Numbered from the stretch's first letter, positions 47,024 to 58,964 are shown. The stretch is DNA of 64,000 nt from Cytospora piceicola (GCA_023375675.1 JALQBC010000064.1:1-64000), one strand, 5' to 3'. A program made the numbers and translations. Notes: a model not told the origin generated them from the letters alone.

Positions 47024-48089
47024 ATGCTATACATGTTATCGCTATTGGGCATTCTGCCCATGCCCGTAGTAGCTATAACATCGCAGTTCCACACTTCTAG
47101 CAAACGAGGTTTGATTTTTATACCGAACTCAGATTTCCCGCAAGACAACAACATATGGACTCAAAAGGGATCTGACCTGACGTGGTATTACAACTACAAG
47201 GGATACCCAAGCAGAGAATATGTGAATCGCACATCACTGGAATTCATACCCATGCTATGGGGTGCCCCCTCCAGTTTCCTCGACACAACCTTCCTTGAAA
47301 ACGTCACGGCTCAATACGCCGAAGGAAGAAACATCACATATGCTATGGGCTTCAACGAACCGGACAATACAGCCGAAACTGGAGGCAGCAACATAAACGC
47401 ATCGGATGCTGCAACGTACTGGAAAAAGCAGATGGAACCTCTGAGGAAGCTGAATATTTCTCTCGGAGCCCCTGCTGTGACTGGAGGTTCCTCTGGCTTT
47501 GAATGGCTAGCGAACTTTACAGATGCATGCGATGGCGACTGTACCTTCGATTTCATCCCTATACATTGGTACGGGAGCTTCGATGGGTTGACGAGCCATA
47601 TTTCCGACGTGCTGGACATCTACCCGGATAAGTCAATCTGGGTGACCGAATTCGCACTGGACAACTCGGAGCTGAATGCCACTCAGGATTTTTTCCAGAC
47701 GGCTGTTTCTTACATGGACAACAATGAGTACGTTAAATCTTACTTGCCCATAATTCGGGGACTTTACTGATCAAGATTTCGTTAGAAATGTCACCCATTA
47801 CTCCTACTTTGGCTCCTTCCGGTCCTTCACATCCAATGTCGGCATCAATGCGGCAATGTTGAACTCTTATGGCGTTTTGACCGATATAGGGGGTTGGTAC
47901 TTGGGAGGCAATGCCACAGGAGTCAAGCCGGATAATGTCACAGTCAAGCCCAACAAGACCATGTCTGGGTCAGCTACACCTACATACACTCTACCAGCAC
48001 TGGTGACCAAACTGTCTAGTGCAAAGTCCCTGTCAGCCCCGAGCCTTCCAATTCTCATAGTTCTTAGCATATTGGCGACCATCCTATGA
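47024..48089 (+). CDS. secreted GH128 endo-beta-1,3-glucanase, probable GPI anchor
   Basis: Two exons (47024-47727 and 47786-48089, intron 58 bp, donor GTACGT, acceptor GTTAG) give 335 residues. Splicing restores the NNENVTHYSYFGSF block at the family spacing. A signal peptide (1 to about 18, MLYMLSLLGILPMPVVA) precedes a single TIM-barrel GH128 domain (about 28-265). Glu112 in MGFNEPDN (acid/base) and Glu209 in IWVTEFAL (nucleophile) are both present. The C-terminus is Ser/Thr-rich and ends in a hydrophobic tail (SLPILIVLSILATIL), fitting a GPI anchor. It should cut beta-1,3-glucan at the cell surface. It lies between the GH16 gene and the GTPase-GT2 gene, which suggests wall or exopolysaccharide remodelling. 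Confidence 0.91.
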
Positions 48090-48933
48090 TGGTTGGAGGG
48101 TGGGGGGGGGGGGATGAATATCGATACTTGACGCAACATCCCGCATAGCGTTGCGAAAGAACCACTGCCGTCTTCCAATATCTCAAAAGGCACAAATGGG
48201 ATCATTATATATCTAAATCGCCACTTAAAATTTCGTATCGAGGCTTCATGCATGTACGAAGTAGGCAATAATCTGTTCACAAGATTCCTGGATGGCAGCT
48301 GGAAGCTTCGTGAAAGAGGTCAGATCTGGGCCGTCTGCCTACCTAGGTAGGGTGTCAGTTTCGGATCCTTCAAATGTCGCCACGGCGATCCTCGAGGAAC
48401 GAGGTCCATCAGTAATTGCGAATCCGATTTGGTCTTACCGATCCTATGGAGGTATAGGCCGTTTTGGGGAAGAAGCCGCGACGATCTCGTTTGGATTTAA
48501 CGTCACATCGGTCACTTCACCTCACGCGAGTAGCACATGACAAGAAGTTCGTGGAAAGTCTCACTTTCCTCAATTACACCTAGCTTGACCTTAACCGGGC
48601 CAGACCACTGGAGACTCCAGTTATCGGGGTTTCTTAGGTTCACCCTTTCCAAAAACCATGAAGTCCCAAGCAATGACTGGTATTCTCAAAACGTTTGCGG
48701 ATCGCGAGTCAAACTTTGAAGCGAAACCCTTGCCTGTTCCGGACGCCCATTTTGACTGTATGTAGGTGGCGACTACCGGCGACTACCGGCGACTACCAAG
48801 AGATCAGAGTTCACAGCTCGGCCGGTCGATCTCAAGACTTCACACCGATGTAGAGGTAGCGATAGCAGAGCCAGCTGGAATAGTAAGCTGTACCGTTGGT
48901 TCGGAGCTTCTATCTCCCTCCTCTGCTGGCAAC
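48090..48933. other. intergenic region and likely leader of the GTPase-GT2 gene
   Basis: 844 bp. The frame of the downstream gene is open from 48766 but without ATG until 48934, so an additional upstream exon cannot be excluded (an AG acceptor lies at 48764-48765). Three tandem 10-bp GGCGACTACC units lie at about 48769-48798. No other gene is supported. Confidence 0.5.
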
Positions 48934-51900
48934 ATGATGAGCAGGAAGACGCCCGCCGTGGATACACCAGGCATCAAAACGCCTGGTGCGAAGACACCGA
49001 CGGCGACAATCAGCACTCGAGGCTACCCAGAGGAATTGAACATCCATGAGCTCTTCAGCAGGCTGCATGGGTTAATATTGAGGGATACCACGTTTCTACC
49101 AAAGGTATGTAGATATACTAATCGTGTACATATCACAGCGGCTGTCATTATCGGTTATAATACTAAGGAATCTTCTAGATCGCCATTATTGGAGACAAGG
49201 CCAGTGGGAAGACATCAGTATTCGAAGCTTTGACCGGTCTGTCCTTTCCAGCAGCAAAGCGTCCATTGACCAAATTCGCCATTCATGCCCAGTTCAAGCG
49301 TACGACGGGCGAGAAGTCTACTGTGAGGGCACATATTCGCCCTGGGCAGCTTGATAGCCAATATGTAGCCGCAGTCGAACACTTGGAAAGTTTCGAGGTG
49401 AACCATGACGGCACATTCACAGGAGAGGATTTTATCAAGATCTTGCACGAGGTACGCCTCATACATCCACCAGTCTGCATCTTACCTTCTCTTATATCAT
49501 CTATGTAGGCTGCCAGCCATATGGAAATCACGATAGCCGACCTAGACGCCACTCAGGATGACGAGAAAGTTGATACAGAACGACAACTCTCCGATAACGT
49601 CCTAGTCATCGACATTTCTGGACCTGACGTTCATAGTCTGAGTGTTATTGACTTCCCTGGACTCATGCACAGTATGTTACATACGCCTTAGTTTCAGTCG
49701 ACAGAGTCGGTTCTGACAAAGCTACCTAGATTCTGTACTTTATAACGTGCTTGAAGTTAAAGCTATCAGAGCCTTGGTGATGGACTACATAAAAGAAACC
49801 CACTCAATAATATTGTGCGTCGCCTCGGAGAGTATATGGATTTTGATGTAATTATACTAACATGAACCAGAGCTGTGGTAGATGCTACGAATCAAATAGG
49901 CAACCAAGAGGCATTGGAGTTCGCCCGAGCTGTTGACCCAGAAGGCCATCGGACAGTCGGTGTCCTAACCAAGTGCGACGTTGTCCAGCAAGGGGACGAA
50001 AGCAGGGTAAGCTGATTCCATCTAGTCTTTGCGCCAACCTGGGTTCGGCTAACATCTCTCAGATCCTGAAAATTTGTCGCAACAAGGAGTATCATTTGGA
50101 CCGAGGCTGGTTCGCTGTCAGAAACCGATCTGTGCAAGAACGGCATGATGGCTATGACCTTGACCAGCGAAACGCAAGCGAAAACGTATTCTTCTCGCGT
50201 GACCCGTGGAGCAAAATCGGTCACAACCGGGCCGGGATTACTCCTCTCAGAGAGTTCCTCGGGGATATAGTCTACAGCATGCTCCAAGAAGACATTGACC
50301 TCTTGCTGCTGAAGATCCAGGGAATGACAGGATCCACTTCTGCTGTCCGGTTTGCAAGTAGTATCGACAGCAGGCGATCGGTTGACGAGAGTCGGTATAG
50401 TGTCGATCAGTCTCATCCAGTATCCGAGCACATCTCCGACGTCGACGAAACAAGTACCTGCAATGAGCAGGACTCCGATCTGGAGGTTGGCACAATCAAG
50501 AGACGACCGACTATCCTCATTAGCGCTTGTACCGTAGGCCTGACGCTGATTCTCGTTTTGGCTCTGGTTGGGCTGGGTTGCTCGCAACTGGCACAGGAAA
50601 TTGCAACTGACGGCAACTGGTATCGTTTGTTCTTGCTGATCACCGCGCCACCGCAAATTTTTGTCAGCTTGGTACGTGTCCTTCAAGTCCTTCGAGCCCT
50701 GAATTGCGCTGTTTTGAACCATCTGTGCTGACTTTTGGCCAAACAACAGTTCTTTTGTCATTCCATCATCAACTGCCTGTTCCAACTCTTCGGTCCGGTC
50801 AGCCAGCTGAAAACAAACTCGAAATACTTCTCAGCAACTCCTGTGAAACGTCTCAACATCAAAGACGGACCATTACCGCACGCTACCATCCAATGTCCTG
50901 TCTATAAGGAAGGTCTCGAAGCTGTCATTGAACCGACCGTTGAATCTCTTGAAGCCGCGATCCGCAATTACGAATCTCATGGCGGCACTGCAAATATCTT
51001 CATGAATGACGACGGTATGCAGTTACTCTCACCGGAAGAGGCTAAGATACGACGAGCATACTACACAGCCCATAAAATCGGCTGGGTGGCCCGGCCAAAA
51101 CACAACCCGGATGGTGAAGGACTGGAAAGACACATCCGACGAGGCAAGTTCAAGAAGGCGTCGAACATGAACTTTGCTCTTGGAGTCAGTTTGAAAGTAG
51201 AAGATAAGTTGCTAGAGGTCGACCGTGGCGTTGTTTGGACCCAAGACGAGGAGGAGGAAGCGTACCAAAAATGCCTTTCTGAAGTGCTCGATGAAGAGCT
51301 GGGCCGGGCATGGGCAGAAGGCGATATTCGCATTGGCGACTACATATTGATCATCGACTCCGATACGCGAATTCCCGAAGAATGCATAATCGACGCAGTC
51401 AGCGAACTAAATCAGTCTCCTCAAGTCGCCATCCTCCAGTTCTCCTCCGGCGTTATGAATGTCACTACCAGCTTTTTCGAAACAGGCATCACCTTCTTCA
51501 CCAACCTTATCTATACAGCAATACGTTACGCCGTCGCCAACGGCGACGTCTCCGCATTCGTTGGCCATAACGCCTTCCTCCGCTGGTCCGCCTTGCAGGA
51601 GGTTAGTATGATCGACAGCGGAGTACTAGCAGGGTTGGAACCCGGCGAAAAAGACCCCAACTCTACCACTCCCTATGAGAAGTTCTGGTCCGAATCCCAC
51701 GTCTCGGAAGACTTTGACATCTCTCTCCGTCTCCAAACTATAGGTTACCATATACGCATGGGTGCCTATTTTGGGGATGGTTTCAAAGAAGGTGTCTCTC
51801 TTACCGTCTACGACGAACTCGCACGCTGGGAAAAATACGCCTACGGCTGCAACGAGCTGCTCTTCCACCCTGTCAAATTCTGGTGGAGACGCGGCCCCTT

Positions 51901-52537
51901 TACTCCCTTATTCAAAACCTTTCTCTGGTCTAATATGGCCCTGGGATCTAAAGTTACTATTCTCTCCTACATCGGGACATACTACGCTATCGGTTACTCC
52001 TGGATCGGGACCATATTGAATTACTTCCTGATCGGCTGGTTGAATGGCTATCTCGACCACTACTACATGAACAGTTGGCGCGTCTGGGTCGCTCTAATCG
52101 TCGTCTTCTCTGGGGCCGGTAACCTCGCGCTCGCTATGCTCCGCTACCGCAGCGAGAATGTGAAGCTCGTCTACGAACTATGGACCTGTTTCCGCTGGGT
52201 CCCGCTTCTATTCATATTCCTCGGTGGCATCTCCATGCATGTCTCTCAGGCTATTCTCTCCCACATGTTCTCCATCGACATGTCTTGGGGTGCTACCTCT
52301 AAAGAAGCCACCGACACCTCCTTCTTTATCGAAATGCCTGTAATCGCCCGACGCTTCAAGTTCGTCCTTATATTTTGCATCCTCATGAGCGTCATGATGG
52401 TTTGCGGCGCTTATGTGTTTCCCTTTTTGTGGAGGATTGACCAGATCATCGCCATCTTCCCACTCGCATGTGTCATCTTCAGTCATTTTCTTCTACCGGT
52501 CTTGTTGAATCCGGCATTGATGAGGTTCACTTGGTAA
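48934..52537 (+). CDS. dynamin-type GTPase fused to GT2 polysaccharide synthase
   Basis: Seven exons (48934-49104, 49179-49451, 49509-49671, 49730-49831, 49882-50006, 50063-50671, 50750-52537) join in phase to 1076 residues. Residues 58 to about 360 form a dynamin G domain: P-loop GDKASGKT (62-69), switch Thr88, DFPG (196-199), TKCD (266-269), and a WFAVRNRS block (294-301). A Ser/Asp-rich linker leads to a membrane helix (about 428-451) and a second (about 466-496). The GT2 catalytic domain follows: QCPVYKEG, NDDG (567-570), DSD (684-686), SEDFD (800-804) and ARW (839-841). Several C-terminal membrane helices end the protein. No stalk or GED is present. The GT2 part has no ATG of its own before its nucleotide-binding motif. 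Likely role: GTP-controlled synthesis of a beta-glycan at a membrane; the product is unknown. Confidence 0.88.
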
Positions 52538-52965
52538 AAGTCTCCAACTTCTTGTTTCAACCTTGTCGATATTATTCTATAATACAGCAATGGAAATGGG
52601 GCGACAGAACGCTAGTTTGTATATACCGGTACAACGTTCGGAGTTTAGGCGTTGTTGGTGAGCCATAAGGCCTTTGGTTTGACCAATCACCAATCAATCA
52701 CAGGTACAAAATGTATTTGGAATACATGCATGTTTCTTCAGAATAAAGACTTTCTCATTCATTTAATTCATACGGATGGTCGGGGCAGTTACACGTATGG
52801 CAGCCAGCTTGCGTGATCATGGATATATGCCTACCCTAGGGTAAGTATATAGCTCGAAGATATGCCAGGGCACCGAGATGATTAGCGGATGAAGTGACTC
52901 TACCGAGTCACAAACCATCCAAGTGCTATCGTGTGATGCTGTTATCTTTCTTGACTGTCCCTAGC
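52538..52965. other. convergent intergenic region
   Basis: 428 bp between two convergent genes, probably two 3' untranslated regions. No further feature is seen. Confidence 0.5.
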
Positions 52966-53994
52966 TCAAAGCTGGCCTTTCCCAGATGGTACGACCTCCA
53001 CCTCAGTCATGACCCCCAGGTGATCTGTGATCCACGGTTTTTCGAAGCCTAGCTCCAAGATTTGCTTCCTTTCTTCATCTCCCTCCGTCAACACACCCTC
53101 GCCGAAATGTTCGAACTTGATTAACCTCACGCTGCCACAGAAGTACACTTTGTCCATGCGCGAACAACCAAACTGTTCTCGGAGCTTCGTCGCCGCCTGT
53201 TGGCCCCAAGTAAAACCGTCATCAGTATCCTCTTTGCCACCCAATTCGAGAAACGCATCCTTAAAGTTGTTGTTCTCATGTAAAGTGCGATCGAATGGCT
53301 GAATAGCGTTGAAGTCTCCCGCAGCCAACGCAGCATGCACGTTGTTTTCGTGCAGGTAGTGTGCTATGAGTTGCATTTGAAATGGGCGGAAGGGAGGATC
53401 AAAGGCCATAGATTCGAGGTGAGTGTTACAGAGGCGGATCTTCCTACTGTCGGGCCCAAGGGAGACATCGACGAAGAGTGCGTCGCGTTCCATGCGTGTC
53501 TTAGAGTAGTGCACGCGAAAAGCGGCTGTGATGGGCATACGAGAGTCGATGAGCACAGTGGTACCATAGTGTCCAGTAGCCCAGTTCGTGGTATCCAAGT
53601 CGGTAATATGGTAGCGCTCTCGGATCCAGGGTGTGGCAGCGATGGTGTTCAAGTCGGACGGAGTGCATTCCTGAAGGAAGATCACAGGGGCAGTAGTTGG
53701 CGGGAGAGACTCAAGGCTCGTCAAACGGCCAAGATAGGCCAGAGCTGGTCTCATACGCGCCTCGGGAAAGGGTAGCAGGAAGTCGATGTTCCATGTGTAG
53801 AGAGCGATGTTGGTGATGCCGGCACTGTCATTACTCTGAGTTGCGTCCACGTACGGGGACTTGGAGACCCAGGAAGATGTTACAGTGTCAAAGGCGTAGT
53901 AGGCCTGGGGATAAGGCTCATCGGGACTCCAAGGCACCGAGGTCTTTCTTAAGGTTCCGGCAGTTTTGATGGCCTGAGAAATAATGTGTTCCAT
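52966..53994 (-). CDS. endonuclease/exonuclease/phosphatase (EEP) family protein, TDP2-like
   Basis: An intronless 342-residue protein with all EEP-fold active-site blocks in order: TWNID (Asn69), FLQE (Glu109), LCNTHLES (Asn190, His192), AAGDFNA (Asp227, Asn229) and WITDHLG (Asp324, His325). The TWN...NTHLES...GDFN...DHLG set is closest to tyrosyl-DNA phosphodiesterase 2 and related phosphodiesterases. Members of this superfamily also include nucleases and lipid phosphatases, so the substrate is not certain. No signal peptide or membrane segment is present. It runs convergent to the GTPase-GT2 gene. Confidence 0.85.
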   Translation of the reverse strand: MEHIISQAIKTAGTLRKTSVPWSPDEPYPQAYYAFDTVTSSWVSKSPYVDATQSNDSAGITNIALYTWNIDFLLPFPEARMRPALAYLGRLTSLESLPPTTAPVIFLQECTPSDLNTIAATPWIRERYHITDLDTTNWATGHYGTTVLIDSRMPITAAFRVHYSKTRMERDALFVDVSLGPDSRKIRLCNTHLESMAFDPPFRPFQMQLIAHYLHENNVHAALAAGDFNAIQPFDRTLHENNNFKDAFLELGGKEDTDDGFTWGQQAATKLREQFGCSRMDKVYFCGSVRLIKFEHFGEGVLTEGDEERKQILELGFEKPWITDHLGVMTEVEVVPSGKGQL

Positions 53995-55397
53995 GACGGC
54001 GAAAGAATTGTAGTGATTGTTAACCTCGGGAGCCCGTTGAGTGGGGATGGAAGCGTATAATTGATTGCATGCATTGAGAGAGCGAGGGCTCGAGAAAATG
54101 GGGGATGATGGCTTTCAGTTCCATTTATTATCCAATGACATTATTTTATAGAACACGTGTATGTTAACATTGGAATGGGGCGGCCCCGCTACTATGAAGG
54201 CAGGGACCCTAACCCCCATGCCTTCAACGTACGGGTACGGCCAGACGACTCCTGAAAAGGAGCTCGTTGACTCTCTGACACAATGCGAGCTCGATCTTAT
54301 CAAAATGCGTGTCGAACATACATGCGAGTGACTTCACACTAAGCTTGTAGACAGGGTCGAGGATCCTGAGATGTTCGTCACGGCAGAAAGTGAGGGAGTT
54401 ACTCGAATAATGAGCGAGCGGTCACCAGTTGACGTCCACTACATATGTACCCAAGTACATGTATCGACAGTTCCCTCAAAGCCCTATTATAACCAAGACA
54501 GTGGACTTCTCGCTCGGAGGGAAGGAAATTTGCGATGTTGCAGTGTCAAGGCACATGTCCCGATCGACAACAGCGGCGTTGCGGATTTCTAGAGCCTCCG
54601 GCCCTTTTGTAAAGGAATTGCACAGCCACCCCACTGACACTTTCTACATAGGCCCGACAATAATGCTGGCAAAAGCAAATCCTCACAGGCCTCACCGACA
54701 GAAAAATGCAGCCACCTTGGCAGCCTGGGCTGCCTGCCTGGCTAGTTGTGTCTCCAGCCACAATCTGGTCGCTGAATAGAGGGCCCCCTCCCCACGCTCC
54801 GCGAATGAGGCGGTGATTCCCTTGGGATGGCAAAGGCCCATGAAGATCCAATCGGAGAATTCAAATCAACAAAGTGGGAATAACACAGCATCTATAAAAC
54901 TGGGCGGCACCCACAGAAATGATGTCATGAAGTCAAATAAGGAATCAAGGTTATGTAGACTGCATATGTACTTTGTGCTACAGGGACGACTCGTAGATAA
55001 TTTGCTGGTATTTCATGTGTTGTTGGTCTCAATCCAAGACCATATTAGGCAAGCCCCCTCCTCCTCCTTCAAGGCGCCCGGGGCCCGTCCCTCACATCCC
55101 TCGTTGCTGTAGCAAAGCCAGGATCATTACCCCGAGAACGAATGAAGTTGCACCTCCATTATCATCTTTAATATATCCCAGACGCTTGCTAGATACGGCT
55201 ACACAGTAGACACAGTATATATTTGCAGGAACCTTTCAACCCAGCATTACGTCCAAGACATCATCCCTCCCCCCTCGCGCCCCCAGTTGATTATCGACAC
55301 TCGTCTTTCTCAACCAACTATCCTTTCCGATGATATTGCTCTCCTATCCTGCTAATCAGCCAGCAAGACCTAGACACACGAGGTGCCGGACAGCGCA
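53995..55397. other. divergent intergenic region
   Basis: 1.4 kb between two divergent starts. Open frames here overlap each other and carry no family signal. The right part (about 55240-55380) is CT-rich, as in a fungal leader. Confidence 0.5.
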
Positions 55398-56211
55398 ATG
55401 TCCAACATCAACATCCCGGCCGTTGCCAGCGGCGCATTTTTGGGCTTAATGGCCCTCGCTGCCCTCATCTGGTGCTTCCCACCAATTACTCGATTCCTGG
55501 GTGACTTGTGCTGCTGTCCCTGGAGGATTCCATTCATGCGGAAGAAGCGGCGAAATGCCGACGAGGAGATGGACAAAGATGACCTGCCTTACCCGACTGG
55601 TGAGCCACATGCTGGTACGCCCGTAGATATTGCCGGCTACCAACGGATGTCAGCGGCGTACATGTCGGTAAGTTCAGCCGGGTCCCGATTGTTGGTGTTC
55701 TCCATAGCAGCAACTAACAATGTGCGTATTTGAACAGGCCGTCAGTGTCGTTGATCCCGAGACCGCCATGACAGAAGCTCGACGGAGTGCTGAGTATCAC
55801 AGAAGTGATCGTTCACCACAAGGAGACTTCTACAGGAGAGATTACTCCCAAATTTCAACCTACGATGCAACAGATCAACATGGTTATGCAGACCATGGGC
55901 CACACCTCCAAGTCCCGCAAGCAAACATGGCGCACCCTGTAGACCGGAATAGATCCTATCCAGAGAGGCACTCGAACTATCCAGTTCAAACCTCTTGTTA
56001 TGACGGACATACGTTGTATTCCGGCCATGGGTATGACGCAGGATATAATAATATTCAACCTCCTGAGCCAACATACCCCCATCCCGAGATGAGTACCTAC
56101 CAACATGCGGGCGCTCATCTCCCAGTCGCTGATCGCGCTCACCCCGGTCATGCAAGACAGAAGGATTCAGACGAGAATGTGGTGGTACCGAGACAATGGA
56201 CGAATGTATAG
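55398..56211 (+). CDS. small single-pass membrane protein, function unknown
   Basis: Two exons (55398-55667 and 55738-56211, intron 70 bp) give 247 residues. One N-terminal hydrophobic helix (about 8-30, VASGAFLGLMALAALIW) is followed by a juxtamembrane cysteine cluster (GDLCCCPW) and a basic patch (RKKRR). This arrangement often accompanies palmitoylation and fixes the long tail on the cytosolic side. The tail (about 50-247) is hydrophilic, Tyr/His/Pro-rich and probably disordered. I recognise no family; the call as a real gene rests on the in-phase intron and good start context. Confidence 0.65.
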
Positions 56212-56687
56212 TTAACGGTATGCTAGCGGAAATGGGGTAATTACTTAAAAAGAGTACAAATGGCAGTCAATTCTACGGTCCCTTCCTACGGTATTCCCAC
56301 AATGAAGCATCTATCAAATGATACCTATGACGGCTGCATCAAACGAGACATTCAATCGAACATCAAACAGCTAAAAGCGTGATCAGAATCGTCCAGAATC
56401 CAGAAAGTGTTGAGCACCTGTCTCGTAATACGCGTCCACGGGTATGATCGTGTTATACCTTAGTTATTGCTTTCTTAGGAAAGCAAGGTGCCTGAACAGT
56501 TGGGGAGAATACATGGTGCCCTTGGAAGCGGGTTTCATATACAGTATCGGTGTCTGTTCCATGGACCACATTCGTACCCTAGGTACGATACCCCGATTGC
56601 TCCGTACGTGATTACTTGCACAAGTCTGAATCTGTCGCCACCACCGACCGCGATGAAGTATCCCATTCCCTCTGCCACCCGTCCTTT
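56212..56687. other. convergent intergenic region
   Basis: 476 bp between convergent genes, containing a CCTAGGTAC palindromic step near 56578. No gene is seen. Confidence 0.5.
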
Positions 56688-57559
56688 TCAAGTACGATTG
56701 ACGCCGATCAGATGCAGAAATTCGTTCCTTATCTTCTCGCGCTCGAAGGACCCGAGGACGCAGCTGGTAATAGTCGTAGTGCTGGTCTTCTCGACACCGC
56801 GCATAACCATGCAAAGGTGGCTTGACTCCATGACGACCGCGACACCCTGAGGCACTAGCACTTCCATAATAGCATCTGCGACGTCTCTAGTAAGGCGCTC
56901 CTGAATCTGCAAGCGGCGCGCGAACAACTCAGCGATCCGAGGCAACTTCGAGATGCCTATAACGGACTGGTCAGGAATATAACCAATGTGCATCTGCATT
57001 ATTCACTTCTTATCAGCCTATCTGATTACAGTCCAGGTTATCAGGGCGGGAATCAGTATCGGTTGCTTACCTTGCCGATAAATGGTACGAGGTGGTGCTC
57101 GCATATGCTAAAGATCTCAATGTCCTTTACAATGACCATCTCCCTATGCCCCTCGGAGAATATAGCACCATTAACGATATCTTTGATATGCTGTTGGTAG
57201 CCCTTAGTCAAAGATAACATAGCCTTAGCATATCTCTCAGGCGTAGCTAGCAAGCCTTCCCTGCTCACATCCTCACCTACACACTCGAGGATTACCCTCA
57301 CCGCAGCGCTCATTTTCGCCAGGCGCTCATCGGCCTGCGCTTTTGTCTCCTCAAGCCGTTCCCTTGTGCCGCAGCCAGGCTTGCTCAGGCCATCATGGTC
57401 GATAACGGGGCCCGGCAACCGAGTCACCATCATGGTCGTTCCCTCCTTCGACTCCTTAGGCTTTTTGCTTCCCAGCGATCGCTCGTCGTTTGGCTTTCTC
57501 TTGCGCCCCTTTTGGCCATTGACAAAGCCCGCGCTGCTGCAAGAGCTAGAGCCCTCCAT
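56688..57559 (-). CDS. GTP cyclohydrolase I
   Basis: Two exons (57559-57071 and 56993-56688, intron 77 bp) give 264 residues. The enzyme converts GTP to dihydroneopterin triphosphate, the first step of folate and pterin synthesis. A Lys/Arg-rich N-terminal extension (1 to about 60) is followed by the conserved T-fold domain. Zinc ligands Cys153 and His156 lie in [10 protein letters not shown] and Cys224 in [10 protein letters not shown]. The intron splits [22 protein letters not shown] precisely. [16 protein letters not shown] and the end [15 protein letters not shown] are family hallmarks. It is complete and apparently functional. The gene would be named folE in bacteria or FOL2 in yeast. 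Confidence 0.95.
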
Positions 57560-58647
57560 CGTATCGCTGTGGGGCGAATAGATTTGGGGTCCAGAGAGGG
57601 TGGAGGCAGGTAGTGGATATTTGACGTTGCGAATAGCTGGTCGGGAAGGATGTCGACGAGGGTCACAATGCAGTTGTGATTAGAGTTGTGGGCTAAGGGC
57701 AGGCGACTGTTTGATTTCAGGGAAAATCCAGGTGAGAAGCTGTAGCTGGTTCACATAATCAGTACAACAAAGGACAATATTGGCTGGTACGTCTGCAATG
57801 GAAATGAGAAACACAAGTGAAAGCACGAATTGGCCTTCGAGTAATATTTTAGCATCTATATATACGCTGAGCCTTCAGTTGTTACGTATCAATGTAGGCT
57901 ATGACAAAGGTTCTGACTTACCGTCAGTACATGTAGAACTCATTGGCGTCAACGTTCTATTCAGGAAGTTTCCTTCGCTTAACAACGGTAAAATGGGTGA
58001 AGCAATTGAACTGGACCAATGCATACATATTAGGCCTCCTGCGTCTCATTTGCATAAAGGGAGGCCTCACGCTGCCCTGCTATCTGCATCTTATGCCGGG
58101 CCTATACAACACAAACAATGTTCTTTAATCTTAGACTGTTGTCCGTGTCGTACGAAAAATCTTCTATATTACTATCTTGATTGGTAGCCAGCATAACTGG
58201 CTCTAGCTTTCTATTGCTATTACCGGTGCCTAGCCTGGATGTTAGCATGCAGTTGAGTGGAGATATACCGGATAAACCTTCGTGTGTGACCTAACAGACC
58301 CTTGCTATATAGAAGTAGCCTAATTTCTGAAACATGTAATTGATGGCTGGTAGCTACATCACCCGGCGTATCTCTACTAAGTATGTAGCCGGAATTACTA
58401 AGGTAAGGCTTCTATTCGATGGGACTAATAAGTAAATATCGGCAGAATGTCTCCGTAATCTTCCTTATTCACTTGCACACTGCACTTCACGGAACCAATT
58501 ATGCTCTGAACAATCATCTGATATACTTAATCGATGTTATAATACTAAAATCGAAAAAAAAAAGGCCTACCTTGATGCAGGTGATATGCAAGAAGCCATC
58601 TACATCGCCCCTGAAGTAAGCATAAAGCAAGGTATAATTATATAATA
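57560..58647. other. intergenic region upstream of GTP cyclohydrolase
   Basis: About 1.1 kb with only short unsupported frames. Locally AT-rich, it holds nothing recognised. Confidence 0.5.
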
Positions 58648-58964
58648 GGCCCGCGATGCGAGGGGCCTGCGATGTAAGAGGCCTGCGATGTAAGAGGCCT
58701 GCGATGTAAGAGGCCTGCGATGCAAGAGGCCTGCGATGTAAGAGGCCTGCGATGCAAGAGGCCTGCGATACAAAAGGCCTGCGATGCAAAAGGCCTGCGA
58801 TGTAAGAGGCCTGCGATACAAGAGGCCTGCGATGCAAAAGGCCTGCGATGTAAGAGGCCTGCGATGCAAGAGGCCTGCGATACAAAAGGCCTGCGATGTA
58901 AGAGGCCTGCGATGTAAGAGGCCTGTTATGCAAGAGGCCTGTTATGCAAGAGGCCTGGTATGCA
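58648..58964. repeat. 16-bp minisatellite, about 20 units
   Basis: Tandem AGGCCTGCGATGYAAG-type 16-mers vary at a few positions (TGTAAG, TGCAAG, TACAAA, TGCAAA), with the final units changed to CTGTTATG. Because 16 is not a multiple of three and no unit contains a stop, reading frames of up to 139 codons open on both strands; these are artefacts. Each unit contains the AGGCCT palindrome. Confidence 0.95.

Noticed and set aside
48766..48933. Upstream extension of the GTPase-GT2 gene
   Set aside because: The frame is open but begins after a TAG and contains no ATG; it is kept as possible leader or an undetected exon.
50735..52537. Treating the GT2 region as a separate gene starting at about 50735
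   Set aside because: That frame start is not an ATG, and the first in-frame ATG lies at the NDDG motif. The intron at 50672-50749 joins it in phase to the GTPase exons.
57366..57666. Open frames overlapping the start of GTP cyclohydrolase
   Set aside because: They are shadows of the N-terminal coding exon on the other strand or in another frame.
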